From the NCBI RefSeq assembly GCF_014640075.1, contig NZ_BMGG01000004.1, forward strand, positions 62,001-126,000: 64,000 bases of DNA. Reading direction: 5' to 3'. A model generated the notes under the pieces. It ran no database searches and had not been told where the DNA came from. It was given only the letters and a program-made list of their open reading frames with translations. The DNA comes from Chelatococcus reniformis. Its GTDB lineage: Bacteria > Pseudomonadota > Alphaproteobacteria > Rhizobiales > Beijerinckiaceae. Shown here in pieces: positions 1 through 8,660 of the stretch (positions are counted from its first letter, which is position 1; each line of letters starts with the position of its first letter). The position numbers were made by a program, and so were the translations under genes.

Positions 1-203
1 CGGAGTCGATTCTGCCGGCGGTGACCGACGGGCGCTTCTACGGCCGCTACTACGACATTCCGAGCCTGTGCTACGGCGCCGGCGGGGCGGCGGCACACGG
101 CTTCGACGAGTATCTCGACCTGGCGAGCTTCAAGCAGACCACGACGGCGCTCGCCACCTTCGTCGCCGACTGGTGCGGCGTGCGCCCGCTCGCCGCGGCC
201 TGA
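1..203 (+). CDS. M20 family peptidase/deacetylase, C-terminal end only (cut by window edge)
   Basis: Reading frame 3 is open from the left edge to a TGA at 201-203. The visible 66 or so residues resemble the C-terminus of ArgE/DapE/ACY1-type zinc hydrolases: an IPSLCYGAG segment, then HGFDEYLDL with the conserved His-Gly-x-Asp-Glu, then a closing helix ending ADWCG. The HGxDE region normally carries a metal ligand and the segment after it packs the catalytic domain. The gene lies 14 bases before another M20-type hydrolase on the same strand, so the two are probably one operon for breakdown of an amide or ureido compound. The start and most of the protein lie outside the window, so the substrate cannot be judged. 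Confidence 0.75.
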   Translation, partial: ESILPAVTDGRFYGRYYDIPSLCYGAGGAAAHGFDEYLDLASFKQTTTALATFVADWCGVRPLAAA

Positions 204-217
204 GGGGGGCAATCGCC

Positions 218-1465
218 TTGAGCCCGTCCTCCCTTGCCAACGCCCGCATCGACGGAAGGCGCTTCTGGTCCACCATCGAGCGGTCGGCCGCCATCGGCAC
301 GTGGCGGCACGGCCTCAACCGGCTGACGCTCAGCGACGCCGACAAGGCGATCCGCGACCAGTTCGTCGAATGGTGCGGGGGCGCCGGCCTCGCCGTGCGG
401 ATCGACGAGGTCGGCAACATCTTCGGCCGGCGGGCGGGGCGCGACGACCACCTGGCGCCCGTGCTGCTCGGCAGCCATCTCGACACCCAGGCGAACGGCG
501 GCCGCTTCGACGGCATCGTCGGCGTCCTCGGCGCGCTCGAACTGGTGCGCACGCTGAACGACCTCGGCCACGTGACGCGGCGGCCGATCGAGATCGTCAA
601 CTGGACCAACGAGGAGGGGGCGCGCTTCTCGCCGCCCATGGTGGCCTCGGGCTGCTTTGCCGGCGTCTATGAGCGCGACTGGGTGTACGGGCGCACCGCC
701 GACGACGGCGCCACCCTGGGCGGCGAGCTCGTCCGCATCGGCTATCGTGGCGAGGTGCCGGTGGGCGGCGTCGTTCCCGACAGCTACCTGGAGCTGCACA
801 TCGAGCAGGGCCCGATCCTCGACGCGGAACGACTCCAGGTCGGGGTGGTCACGCACGGCTATACCTCGCACGGCATGCTCGTCGAGTTCCGCGGCGAGAC
901 CGCCCACACCGGCCCCTGGCCGATGCAGAGCCGTCGCAGCGCCCTGGTCGCCGGCGCGCGCCTGGTCGCCGCGGTCGACGACATCGGCTGGGATTTCGCC
1001 CACGTCGGCGGCAAGGCCAGCGCGCCGCGCCTGCAGGCCTGGCCGAACCGGGCCGGCATCCTCTCCGAATGGGCTCAGGTGGTGTGCGACGTGCGCCAGG
1101 ACGACCCGGTGATCGCCGGCATCATGGCCGAGCGCGTGCAGCGGGCCGTGGGCGAGGCGGCGGCACGGGCCGGGTGCACCTGCGAGATCCTCGACCGCTG
1201 GAACTGGGGTGGGCGCATCTTCGACGAGGCGATGGTGGAGCTGGTGCGCGATACGGCCGCTTCGTTGGGCTACAGCCACCGCGATGTCGCGAGCCAAGCC
1301 GGCCACGACGCCTATTTCCTGGCCCGCATCTGCCCGACCGCGATGATCTTCACGCCCTGCCGGGGCGGTATCACCCACAACGACGGCGAGGACGCTACCT
1401 TGGACGAGTTGATCCCCGGCGTGAACGTGCTGCTGCATGCAGCCGTGGCTCGCGCTGATCGGTAG
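218..1465 (+). CDS. Zn-dependent M20 amidohydrolase of the hydantoinase/carbamoylase family
   Basis: This 415-residue protein belongs to the group of N-carbamoyl-L-amino-acid hydrolases, allantoate amidohydrolases and beta-ureidopropionases, which hydrolyse ureido or amide bonds with two metal ions. Ligand motifs are in place: GSHLDT with His87, FDG with Asp98, the NEEG pair at 132-133, HIEQG with His194, and GITHND with His387 near the C-terminus. The AHTGPWPM segment around 230 belongs to the dimerisation lid domain. I chose the TTG at 218 because a G-rich Shine-Dalgarno stretch (203-209) precedes it and homology begins there; an upstream ATG at 68 would overlap the preceding gene. Exact substrate is not predictable. 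The preceding truncated M20 gene suggests a shared nitrogen-scavenging pathway. Confidence 0.88.
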   Translation: MSPSSLANARIDGRRFWSTIERSAAIGTWRHGLNRLTLSDADKAIRDQFVEWCGGAGLAVRIDEVGNIFGRRAGRDDHLAPVLLGSHLDTQANGGRFDGIVGVLGALELVRTLNDLGHVTRRPIEIVNWTNEEGARFSPPMVASGCFAGVYERDWVYGRTADDGATLGGELVRIGYRGEVPVGGVVPDSYLELHIEQGPILDAERLQVGVVTHGYTSHGMLVEFRGETAHTGPWPMQSRRSALVAGARLVAAVDDIGWDFAHVGGKASAPRLQAWPNRAGILSEWAQVVCDVRQDDPVIAGIMAERVQRAVGEAAARAGCTCEILDRWNWGGRIFDEAMVELVRDTAASLGYSHRDVASQAGHDAYFLARICPTAMIFTPCRGGITHNDGEDATLDELIPGVNVLLHAAVARADR

Positions 1466-1474
1466 TCGGCAAAT

Positions 1475-2203
1475 CTACGTCGTCAGCTCCCAGTCGATGG
1501 GCAGGGCGCCGTGCGCCGTGAGCCAGGCGTTGGCGCGGCTGAACGGCCGCGAGCCGAAGAAGCCTGCGTGGGCCGACAGGGGCGAAGGGTGCGCCGACTC
1601 GATGAGGCCGTGGCCGGTGCCGTCGATCAGCGCCGCGCGGCGGCGGGCGTCGGCGCCCCACAGCATGAAGACGGCTGGTGTGCCGCGCGCCGCGACGGCG
1701 CGGACCACCTCGTCGGCGAGCCGCTCCCAGCCGAGGCGCCGATGGGCGCCGGCGCGGCCTGCCTCCACCGTCAGGCAGGTATTGAGCAGCAGCACGCCGC
1801 GCGCGGCCCAGGGGGCCAGCGATCCGCTGGACGGCGGCGGGCAGCCGATGTCGGCGGCGAGCTCCTTGAAGATGTTGCGCAGGGACGGCGGCAGCTTGGC
1901 GCTGCGGGTGACGGAGAAGGCGAGGCCCTGCGCATCGCCCGGCGTCGGATAGGGATCCTGCCCCAGGATAACGGCCTTCACCGCCGGTAGCGGCGTCGCG
2001 ATCAGCGCCCGCAGCAGGTCGGCGGGGCCCGGCAGGATGTGGGCGCCGTCCGCCGCCTGAGCATCCAGCGTGGCGGCCAGGCGCGCCGCGGCGCCACCGG
2101 CGAAGAACGGCAGCTCCGTCCAGCCGCCGCCGCCGGCCAAAAAGGCCGCGACCGCCGCCGCGTAGCTCCGGCCCGCTTCAGGGAAGGATCTCGATGCGAT
2201 CAT
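1475..2203 (-). CDS. ung: Uracil-DNA glycosylase, family 1
   Basis: Removes uracil from DNA as the first step of base excision repair. The 242-residue protein has the water-activating motif GQDPY at 81-85 (catalytic Asp83) and the leucine-loop motif AHPSPLS with His205. The residue after GQDPY is Pro rather than the His of the E. coli enzyme; this variant is, to my knowledge, seen in alphaproteobacterial members and leaves the catalytic Asp and His intact. The start overlaps the 3' end of the upstream phosphatase gene by 26 bases on the same strand, so the two may be cotranscribed and translationally coupled. A shorter start cannot be excluded. Confidence 0.93.
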   Translation of the reverse strand: MIASRSFPEAGRSYAAAVAAFLAGGGGWTELPFFAGGAAARLAATLDAQAADGAHILPGPADLLRALIATPLPAVKAVILGQDPYPTPGDAQGLAFSVTRSAKLPPSLRNIFKELAADIGCPPPSSGSLAPWAARGVLLLNTCLTVEAGRAGAHRRLGWERLADEVVRAVAARGTPAVFMLWGADARRRAALIDGTGHGLIESAHPSPLSAHAGFFGSRPFSRANAWLTAHGALPIDWELTT

Positions 2204-3710
2204 CGGTTTTGATGGTGACGGTGCCGAGCTTGCGCAGATAAGCCATCACGTCGTTAGCGAGCAGGCGGTTGCCGGTGTCGGCGGTGGGATCGGAGGTGCC
2301 GGCGAGCATGCCGTAGCCGTCGCCACCCCTCAGCATGAAGTCGTTGGTGGCGAGGGTATACGTCGCCTTGGGCTCCAGCGGACGGCCATCGACGGCGACC
2401 GATACGACGCGCGCTCCGGCCGGGCGGGCGGTATCGACCTCGACCTTCAGCCCCGAGACCTGCGGGAAGCGCCCGGCACGGCTGTCAAGCCGGGAGAAGC
2501 CGTTCTCCAAGGCGGCACGCAGCTGCTGGCCGGAGACTGTCACCACCACCGTCTTGTTGCCGAACGGCAGCTCGATCAGCACATCCCTGCGCGTGACGGT
2601 GGCGCCGGCCGGATAGACGCGGTTGCCGCGGATGCCGCCGCCGTTGAGCATCGCGGCGTCGGCACCGGTCGCGGCGCGGATGGCATCGGCGAACAGGTCG
2701 CCGATCGCGGTCTCGCGATAGCGCACGCTGGCGCTGCGGCTATCGAGTTCGACGCCCAGCTTGGCCAGCGGCTCCTCCAGGGCGCGCGACAGGTCCCGAT
2801 CAAGCTGCCTGACCCGGGCCAGTACCGCCGGATCGGGCTCGACGGTCAGCGTGTCGTGGATGCGGAAGCCGGGCGACCAGGCCAGTGTCGCCGCGCCGCC
2901 CTCGGCCGCGGCGGCGCGTCTGACGAAGACATCGACCGAGGTGACGAAATTTGCATCATGGTTGGACTCGACCATCGCCGCCTCGTCGTCATACTCGATG
3001 GCGAGGTCGTGGTCGTGCCCGGTGAGCAGCACGTCGACGAGCTTGGACCTGACGATACGGAAGTCCATGGCCCGGTCGGTATGGGTGACGGCCACGATGA
3101 ATTCGGCGCCCTCCTGGCGCAGCGCCAGCGTCTGCTGCCGCAGGGTATCGATGATCGGGCCGAACTTCAGATCGCCCGGGGTCGACTGGAGCGGCGTCTC
3201 GGTGAGCGCGAGGCCGACGAGGCCCACCCTGACGCCGCCGAGCTCGTAGATTCGCCGGTCGTGGTGGCGCGGCAGCGGCCGGTCCTCGGCATCGCGCAGG
3301 TTGGCGGCGAAGACCGGGGCCTTCAGCTCTCCGATGCGCTGGAAGTAGACCTGCTGGCCGAAGTCGAACTCATGGTTGCCTGGTACGAACACGTCCGGAG
3401 CCACCATGTTGGTCAGTTCGACGATGTGGGCGCCGTGGTCGAAGCCGGACATCAGCGACGGCGAAAAGGTATCGCCGGCGTGGCAGAACAGCATCGGCAC
3501 GCCGCGCGCACGCTCAGCCTTCACGACGGCTGCGAGCTTGGAAAAGCCGCCCCGGCCACCCTCGGCGTCCATGCGGTAGATGTCGTTCACCAGGAGCAGG
3601 CTGAAGGTCGGCTTCGGTGCCGCGGCCTCCTGGGCCGCCGACCCGCCGCCCGCCGCCAGCATCGGCAGCGTGAGGGCACCAAGCGCCCCGCGACGCGTTA
3701 CCTCACCCAT
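2178..3710 (-). CDS. Bifunctional metallophosphatase/5'-nucleotidase family protein, exported
   Basis: Two-domain UshA/5'-nucleotidase family protein of 510 residues, expected in the periplasm. An N-terminal Arg-Arg followed by a hydrophobic stretch ending in Ala-rich residues looks like a Tat-type signal (TRRGALGALTLPMLAAGGGS). The metallophosphatase core shows GDTFSPS, GNHEFDFG, a VTHTD segment and GHDHD. The C-terminal nucleotide-binding domain shows the LNGGGIRG motif and the FMLRGGDGY loop. The first metal motif, normally Asp-x-His, reads NDIY here, so one usual ligand is Tyr. The start at 3710 is chosen because homology begins at the Arg-Arg signal; the reading frame continues upstream into a palindromic repeat that encodes a spurious extension. 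Substrate specificity is unknown. Confidence 0.85.
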   Translation of the reverse strand: MGEVTRRGALGALTLPMLAAGGGSAAQEAAAPKPTFSLLLVNDIYRMDAEGGRGGFSKLAAVVKAERARGVPMLFCHAGDTFSPSLMSGFDHGAHIVELTNMVAPDVFVPGNHEFDFGQQVYFQRIGELKAPVFAANLRDAEDRPLPRHHDRRIYELGGVRVGLVGLALTETPLQSTPGDLKFGPIIDTLRQQTLALRQEGAEFIVAVTHTDRAMDFRIVRSKLVDVLLTGHDHDLAIEYDDEAAMVESNHDANFVTSVDVFVRRAAAAEGGAATLAWSPGFRIHDTLTVEPDPAVLARVRQLDRDLSRALEEPLAKLGVELDSRSASVRYRETAIGDLFADAIRAATGADAAMLNGGGIRGNRVYPAGATVTRRDVLIELPFGNKTVVVTVSGQQLRAALENGFSRLDSRAGRFPQVSGLKVEVDTARPAGARVVSVAVDGRPLEPKATYTLATNDFMLRGGDGYGMLAGTSDPTADTGNRLLANDVMAYLRKLGTVTIKTDDRIEILP

Positions 3711-3729
3711 GCCCGGATCTCCATACCCG

Positions 3730-3856
3730 CTATGAGGACGAGCCACACCTTCGTCGCGGCCGGGCTTGACCCGGCCATCCGTCGACCCAAGAACAAGCCC
3801 GAGCCCCCACCGGCTTTCAAAGCGGATGGACGGCCGGGTCAAGTGCGGTCATGAGC
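3730..3856. repeat. Inverted repeat of the Rhizobiales 'RVKPGHD' type
   Basis: Two arms of about 35 bases (3750-3784 and 3821-3855) are near inverted copies, each containing a GGCCGGG-TCAAG core. When read as protein the arms give DGRVKPGRDE on the minus strand and DGRVKCGHE on the plus strand, the signature of a very common intergenic palindromic element in Rhizobiales genomes. It sits between the divergent phosphatase and ferrochelatase genes and creates false N-terminal extensions for both. Confidence 0.8.
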
Positions 3857-3909
3857 TCAATCCCGAAACAGGCGAGGCCGACCGTGGCCGGAGCCATAGC
3901 CGATTTGCG

Positions 3910-4983
3910 ATGAACGACACAGACAAACGTGAGCCGCCGGTCGCCGCCCTTCCGCAGGTGGCCGCACGGCCGGCGGACCATCCGGCGGCGCCCACCGGGC
4001 GCATCGGTGTGTTGCTGCTCAACCTCGGTACGCCCGAGGGCACCGACTATTGGTCGATGCGGCGCTACCTCAAGGAGTTCCTGTCCGACCGGCGGGTGAT
4101 CGAGACGCCGCGGCTGATCTGGTGGCCGGTGCTCAATCTGATCATCCTGACCAAGCGGCCGGGGCCGAAGGGCCGCGACTATGCCTCGATCTGGAACGAC
4201 GAGCGCGACGAAGGCCCGTTGAAGACGATCACGCGGGCCCAGGCCGAGAGGCTGGCCGCCGACCTCGCCGCCGTGGACGGGCGTGTCGTCGTCGACTGGG
4301 CCATGCGCTACGGCTTTCCGGCGATCAACGAGCGCCTGCGGGCGCTCCAGGCGCAGGGCTGCGACCGCATCCTGCTGCTGCCCCTCTATCCTCAATACGC
4401 GGCGGCAACGACGGCGACCGTCTGCGACCATGCCTTCCGCGCGCTGATGAAGATGCGCTGGCAGCCGGCGGTCCGCGCGGCGCCGCCCTATCACGACGAT
4501 CCGGTCTACATCGACGCGCTGGTCGCCTCGCTCGAACGGCATGTCGCCGCGTTGAGTTTCGAGCCGGAGGTGATCCTGGTCTCCTTTCACGGCATGCCCA
4601 AGTCGTATCTCCTCAAGGGCGATCCCTACCATTGCCAATGCGTCAAGACCTGGCGGCTGATGGGTGAGGCCATGGGCCTGCCGGAGGATCGCCTGCGCAT
4701 GAGCTTCCAGTCGCGCTTCGGCAAGGGCGAGTGGCTCACGCCCTACACCGACGAGACGGTGAAGGCGCTCGCCCGGAGCGGCGTCAAGCGTCTCGCCGTG
4801 GTAACGCCGGGCTTCGCCGCCGACTGCCTGGAGACGCTGGAGGAGATCGGCGTCGAGAACGCCGGCTACTTCACCGACAACGGCGGCGAGCACTTCGCCG
4901 CAATTCCCTGCCTCAACGACAGCGATGAGGGCATGGCGGTGATCCGGCACCTCACCCTGCGCGAGCTGCAGGGCTGGCTTTAA
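3910..4983 (+). CDS. hemH: Ferrochelatase
   Basis: Inserts ferrous iron into protoporphyrin IX, the last step of protohaem synthesis, at the cytoplasmic membrane. The 357-residue protein has the family N-terminus GVLLLNLGTPEG, the catalytic SFHGMP segment with its invariant His, the adjacent GDPYHCQC stretch, and the C-terminal VVTPGFAADCLETLEEI motif. An N-terminal tail of about 30 residues (Pro/Ala-rich) precedes the domain. I chose the ATG at 3910; the longer open frame to 3766 runs through a palindromic repeat. It is transcribed alone, divergent from the phosphatase gene. Confidence 0.97.
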   Translation: MNDTDKREPPVAALPQVAARPADHPAAPTGRIGVLLLNLGTPEGTDYWSMRRYLKEFLSDRRVIETPRLIWWPVLNLIILTKRPGPKGRDYASIWNDERDEGPLKTITRAQAERLAADLAAVDGRVVVDWAMRYGFPAINERLRALQAQGCDRILLLPLYPQYAAATTATVCDHAFRALMKMRWQPAVRAAPPYHDDPVYIDALVASLERHVAALSFEPEVILVSFHGMPKSYLLKGDPYHCQCVKTWRLMGEAMGLPEDRLRMSFQSRFGKGEWLTPYTDETVKALARSGVKRLAVVTPGFAADCLETLEEIGVENAGYFTDNGGEHFAAIPCLNDSDEGMAVIRHLTLRELQGWL

Positions 4984-5091
4984 GCCGGCCGTCCTGCCGG
5001 CGGGGATGTGGCTTGGCCGGGCGGCGTCGATCGGTCAGACTCGTATCTGCGTCGGTGGCGGTCGAATCGGCTCGCGGCGCGGGAGGGGACC

Positions 5092-6075
5092 GTGCCGCTG
5101 GGCGTCAACATCGTCGTCATCGCGCTGGTGCTGCTTGTCGTCGTGACGGCAGCGGCCGGAGTGCGCACCATTCCCCAAGGCTACGCCTATACGGTCGAGC
5201 GTTTCGGGCGGTATGCGCGGACCCTGGGCCCCGGGCTCGGGCTCATCCTGCCGTATGTGGAACGCGTCGGCCAGCGCGTCAGCATGATGGAGCAGGTGCT
5301 CGACGTGCCGAGCCAGGAGGCCATCACCAAGGACAATGCGGGCGTGCGCATCGACGCAGTGGCCTTCTACCAGGTGCTCGACGCGGCCCGCGCCTCCTAC
5401 GAGGTGGCCAATCTGCCCTTAGCCCTCCTCACCCTGACGATGACCAACATCCGCACCGTGGTGGGCTCGATGGACCTCGACCAGTTGCTGTCGCACCGCG
5501 ATGACATCAACGAGCGGCTGCTGCGGGTGATGGACGCGGCGGCCTCGCCCTGGGGCGTCAAGGTAACGCGCATTGAGATCAAGGACATCATGCCGCCGCC
5601 CGCCATCGCCGAGGCGATGACACGGCAGATGCGGGCCGAGCGCGAGAAGCGCGCCAACGTGCTGGAGGCCGAGGGCCTGCGCCAGGCAGCCATCCTGCGC
5701 GCCGAGGGCGAGAAACAGGCGCAGATCCTGGCCGCCGAGGGGCGCAAGGAGGCCGCCTTCCGCGACGCCGAGGCGCGCGAGCGCCAGGCCCAGGCGGAGG
5801 CGCTGGCCACCGGGGTTGTCTCATCGGCCATCGCCGCCGGAGATCCGGCGGCGGTGAACTTCCTGGTGGCTGAAAAATACGTGGACGCCTTCCGCACCCT
5901 CGCGGCATCGCCCAACCAGCGCGTCGTCGTCGTGCCCTACGAGATGGGCGGCCTCGTGGGTACCCTGGGCGGCGTGGCCGAGATCGCCCGGCAGGTGTTC
6001 GGCGAGGGAAGGGACGGCGCCGCAGGGTCCGCCCAAGCGCGCCGGCCGCGTTCCGTGCCGCCGACCGGCGCCTGA
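5092..6075 (+). CDS. SPFH/Band 7 (stomatin-like, QmcA-type) membrane protein
   Basis: Membrane-anchored scaffold protein of 327 residues. A single N-terminal membrane segment (residues about 6-24, VVIALVLLVVV) leads into the SPFH domain starting at QGYAYTVERFGR, with the typical MEQVLDVPSQEAITKDN and VRTVVG-like segments. Residues about 175-245 form the charged Ala/Glu-rich coiled coil that drives oligomerisation. The GTG at 5092 is preceded by a good ribosome-binding site (GGGAGGGG, 5081-5088), and it places the membrane segment at the N-terminus. The next gene encodes an NfeD protein, the usual operon partner of stomatin-type proteins, so both probably form one membrane complex of uncertain physiological role. 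Confidence 0.9.
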   Translation: MPLGVNIVVIALVLLVVVTAAAGVRTIPQGYAYTVERFGRYARTLGPGLGLILPYVERVGQRVSMMEQVLDVPSQEAITKDNAGVRIDAVAFYQVLDAARASYEVANLPLALLTLTMTNIRTVVGSMDLDQLLSHRDDINERLLRVMDAAASPWGVKVTRIEIKDIMPPPAIAEAMTRQMRAEREKRANVLEAEGLRQAAILRAEGEKQAQILAAEGRKEAAFRDAEARERQAQAEALATGVVSSAIAAGDPAAVNFLVAEKYVDAFRTLAASPNQRVVVVPYEMGGLVGTLGGVAEIARQVFGEGRDGAAGSAQARRPRSVPPTGA

Positions 6076-6105
6076 GAGCGCGGTGACCATGGCTGGCCAC
6101 CTCCT

Positions 6106-6570
6106 ATGCTGAACCCGTCTCTCGGACCGTGGCTGTTCATCCTCGCCGGGCTGATGCTGATGGCCGCCGAGATGGTCGTGCCCGGCGCCTTCCTTGTGTG
6201 GTTCGGCATCGCGGCGGTGGCGACGGGCGTTGTCGACCTGCTCCTTGCCCCGCCCTGGCAGGTCGACCTCCTGCTGTTCTGCGTCTTCGCCGTCGCGGCG
6301 GTGCTGGCCGCGCGCGCGCTCACCCGCGGCCGTGGCGTGCCGGCCGCCGCCGAGCCGCCCTTCCTCAACCGCCGCGGCGATGCCCTGGTCGGCCGGTGCT
6401 TTCCGCTCGCCTCGCCGATCGTCGATGGCTCCGGGACGATCCGGGTCGACGATACGATCTGGCGCGTGATGGGGCCGAGCGCCGCCGCCGGCGAGCAGGT
6501 CCGTGTGCTGCGGGTGATCGGCGTCAGCTTGGAGGTGGAGCGCGCGGGAGCAGGGCCCGATCCGACGTGA
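6106..6570 (+). CDS. NfeD family membrane protein
   Basis: Short-form NfeD (154 residues) with two or three hydrophobic segments in the first 75 residues and a C-terminal OB-like domain (about 88-145, containing DALVGRCFPLASPI and WRVMGP). Short NfeD proteins are encoded next to stomatin/SPFH genes and are thought to bind them through the OB domain. It begins 30 bases after the SPFH gene on the same strand, so the pair is an operon. Start at the ATG 6106 puts the first membrane helix immediately at the N-terminus. Confidence 0.9.
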   Translation: MLNPSLGPWLFILAGLMLMAAEMVVPGAFLVWFGIAAVATGVVDLLLAPPWQVDLLLFCVFAVAAVLAARALTRGRGVPAAAEPPFLNRRGDALVGRCFPLASPIVDGSGTIRVDDTIWRVMGPSAAAGEQVRVLRVIGVSLEVERAGAGPDPT

Positions 6571-6575
6571 GCGCG

Positions 6576-6601
6576 TGATCGGGGGACCTCCACCCGATCG
6601 G
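6576..6601. repeat. Short GATCGGG hairpin (family C)
   Basis: A GATCGGGGG arm faces a CCACCCGATCGG arm across a short loop. It resembles the clearer copies at 44605-44633 and 56424-56450 and lies directly after nfeD and before a larger repeat. It could act as an mRNA 3' hairpin, but there is no uridine run. Confidence 0.45.
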
Positions 6602-6609
6602 CATGTATT

Positions 6610-6715
6610 CTAGAGCGTTTTCGAGCGAAGTGGACGCCGGTTCGCGTGAAGAAAACGCGACAAATCAAACAGATAGAGCATTTCGACGACTCGAAGAAAC
6701 GCGGAAATGCTCTAA
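6610..6715. repeat. 106-bp palindromic repeat, family A copy 1
   Basis: Bounded by CTAG-like ends, with two internal hairpins: one around GAGCGTTTTCGAGCGAAG and one around GAGCATTTC...GAAATGCTC, joined by an A-rich linker CAAATCAAACAGATAGAG. Other copies are at 24570-24677 (inverted), 27813-27918 and 45512-45616. The right end supplies the TAG stop of the minus-strand kdsD gene (6712-6714). Confidence 0.88.
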
Positions 6716-7722
6716 GCGACGCCGGCGCGCAGGAGGTCGAGGTAGTGCACCAGGCCCACCGGCTTGCCCGCCTCCACCACGACGATGGCGGTGATCTTCG
6801 CGGTCTCCTGGATTTCCAGGGCCTTGGCGAGCAGCGTCTCCGGCCCGATCGTGCGGGGGTTGCGCGTCATCACCCCATCGACCCGCTCCGCTTCCAGGTT
6901 GGGCTTGAAGTGGCGGCGCAGATCGCCGTCGGTGACGATGCCGGCGAGGCAGCCGTCCGCATCCGTCACGATCACGCAGCCGAAGCCCTTGCTGGTGATC
7001 TCGCCGACGGCCTCGCTCATCAGCGCACCGACCCGGACGATCGGCAGGCGAGCGCCGGTGTGCATGATCTCCCGCGCATGCTTGAGCTGGGCGCCGAGCT
7101 TGCCGCCCGGGTGCAGCACGCGGAAGTCCTGGCGGGAGAAGCCCCGCGCCTCCAGCAGCGCGACCGCGAGCGCATCGCCGACGACGATCTGCAGCGTCGT
7201 GGAGGTCGTCGGCGCGAGCCCGTTGGGGCAGGCCTCGTCTACGGCCGGCAGCACCAGGGCGATCTCCGCCTGGCAGGCGAGCGTCGAGGCCGCGTTGGAC
7301 GTGAGGGCGATCAGCGGCACGCGGAACCGCTTGGCGTGGGCCACGATGTCCGACAGCTCGGCCGTCTCGCCCGACCAGGAGAGCGCCAGCAGCACGTCGC
7401 CCGGCTGGATCATGCCGAGATCGCCGTGGCTCGCTTCGGCCGGATGGACGAAGTAGGTCGGCGTGCCCGTCGACGACAAGGTGGCGGCGACCTTGCGGCC
7501 AACATGGCCGGACTTGCCCATGCCGGTGATGATGACGCGGCCGCTGCTGGCGCCGATCAGGCGCACAGCTGCCGCGAACGGCTCACCAAGGCCGTTGCCA
7601 AACGCCGCCTCCAGGGCGGCCAGGCCGGCGCGCTCGACACCAACGGTGCGAAGCGCGGAGGCGACGGGGCTCGCGTCGGCGGAGCGGCGCGAAATGGAGA
7701 CGGAGCGAAGCACGCGCATCAC
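6712..7722 (-). CDS. kdsD: KpsF/GutQ family arabinose-5-phosphate isomerase
   Basis: Interconverts ribulose 5-phosphate and arabinose 5-phosphate, the first step toward Kdo for lipopolysaccharide. The 336-residue protein has the family layout: an N-terminal sugar isomerase (SIS) domain (about 45-180; GMGKSGHVGRKVAATLSSTG and EASHGDLGMI motifs) and two CBS domains (about 210-330; ITSKGFGCVIVTD). It is followed on the same strand side by galU, so the neighbourhood serves envelope sugar synthesis. The last codon and stop fall inside the end of a palindromic repeat, so the C-terminus may have been reset by repeat insertion; its length is normal for the family. M1 and M2 are both possible starts. 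Confidence 0.93.
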   Translation of the reverse strand: MMRVLRSVSISRRSADASPVASALRTVGVERAGLAALEAAFGNGLGEPFAAAVRLIGASSGRVIITGMGKSGHVGRKVAATLSSTGTPTYFVHPAEASHGDLGMIQPGDVLLALSWSGETAELSDIVAHAKRFRVPLIALTSNAASTLACQAEIALVLPAVDEACPNGLAPTTSTTLQIVVGDALAVALLEARGFSRQDFRVLHPGGKLGAQLKHAREIMHTGARLPIVRVGALMSEAVGEITSKGFGCVIVTDADGCLAGIVTDGDLRRHFKPNLEAERVDGVMTRNPRTIGPETLLAKALEIQETAKITAIVVVEAGKPVGLVHYLDLLRAGVA

Positions 7723-7781
7723 ATAGCACGGGCGGCGCCGTTCGGCGACACGCCCTCAGATCGCTGTATCCCTGTGGGGTC

Positions 7782-8660
7782 TCAGCCTTTCGCCAGCATG
7801 GCCTCGAGCTCGGCCCGGAAGGGGCCGGCCAGTTCCTCGCGGGCGAGCGCGTAGGCCACATTGGCCATCAGGAAACCGATCTTCGATCCGCAATCATGGA
7901 TCTGCCCGTCGAAGCGGGTGGCGAAGAAGGCCTGCTCGCGTGACAGCTGGATCATCGCGTCGGTCAGCTGGATCTCGCCGCCGGTGCCTCGCTCCTGCTG
8001 GGCCAGGAGGTCGAAGATGCGGGGCTGCAGAATATAGCGGCCGGAGATGGCGAGGTTCGACGGTGCGGTGCCCGCCTTCGGCTTCTCGATCATGGCGGTG
8101 ATCGGATAGGCACCGTCGCGCTCAGGCTCGATGCCGACGATGCCGTATTGATGGGTCTGGTCCTGGGGCACCTCGTAGACAGCGACGAGGTTACCGCCGT
8201 GCCGGTCATAGGCCGCGCGCATATCGGCGAGGCATGGGCGGGCGCCCAGGTGCAGCATGTCGGGCAGCAGCAGCGCGAACGGCTCGTCGCCGACGATCTC
8301 GCGGGCGCACCACACGGCATGGCCGAGCCCCAGCGGCGCCTGCTGGCGGGTGAAGCTGGTCTGGCCGGCGCCCGGCAGATCCCTGAGCAGGGCCTCGAGC
8401 TCCTTGGTCTTGCCGCGATCGGCAAGCGTATGCTCGAGCTCGTACTGGTTGTCGAAGTGGTCCTCGATGACGCCCTTGTTGCGGCCGGTGACGAAGATGA
8501 AATGCTCGATGCCAGCAGCTTTGGCCTCATCGACCACGTGCTGGATGACGGGGCGATCCACCACCGTCAGCATCTCCTTGGGCATCGCCTTGGTGGCCGG
8601 CAGAAAGCGGGTTCCGAGCCCCGCGACGGGGAACACGGCTTTGCGGATCGGCTTTGTCAT
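7782..8660 (-). CDS. galU: UTP--glucose-1-phosphate uridylyltransferase
   Basis: Makes UDP-glucose, the donor for exopolysaccharide, lipopolysaccharide and osmoregulated glucans. The 292-residue protein has the nucleotidyltransferase signature GLGTRFLPATKAMPKEML near the N-terminus, the central LLLPDMLH segment that corresponds to the metal-binding Asp region, EKPKAGTAPSNLAISGRY, and the C-terminal DCGSKIGFL loop. Length and motifs match the bacterial GalU family throughout. It lies 59 bases upstream of kdsD on the same strand and may share a transcript with it. Confidence 0.97.
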   Translation of the reverse strand: MTKPIRKAVFPVAGLGTRFLPATKAMPKEMLTVVDRPVIQHVVDEAKAAGIEHFIFVTGRNKGVIEDHFDNQYELEHTLADRGKTKELEALLRDLPGAGQTSFTRQQAPLGLGHAVWCAREIVGDEPFALLLPDMLHLGARPCLADMRAAYDRHGGNLVAVYEVPQDQTHQYGIVGIEPERDGAYPITAMIEKPKAGTAPSNLAISGRYILQPRIFDLLAQQERGTGGEIQLTDAMIQLSREQAFFATRFDGQIHDCGSKIGFLMANVAYALAREELAGPFRAELEAMLAKG

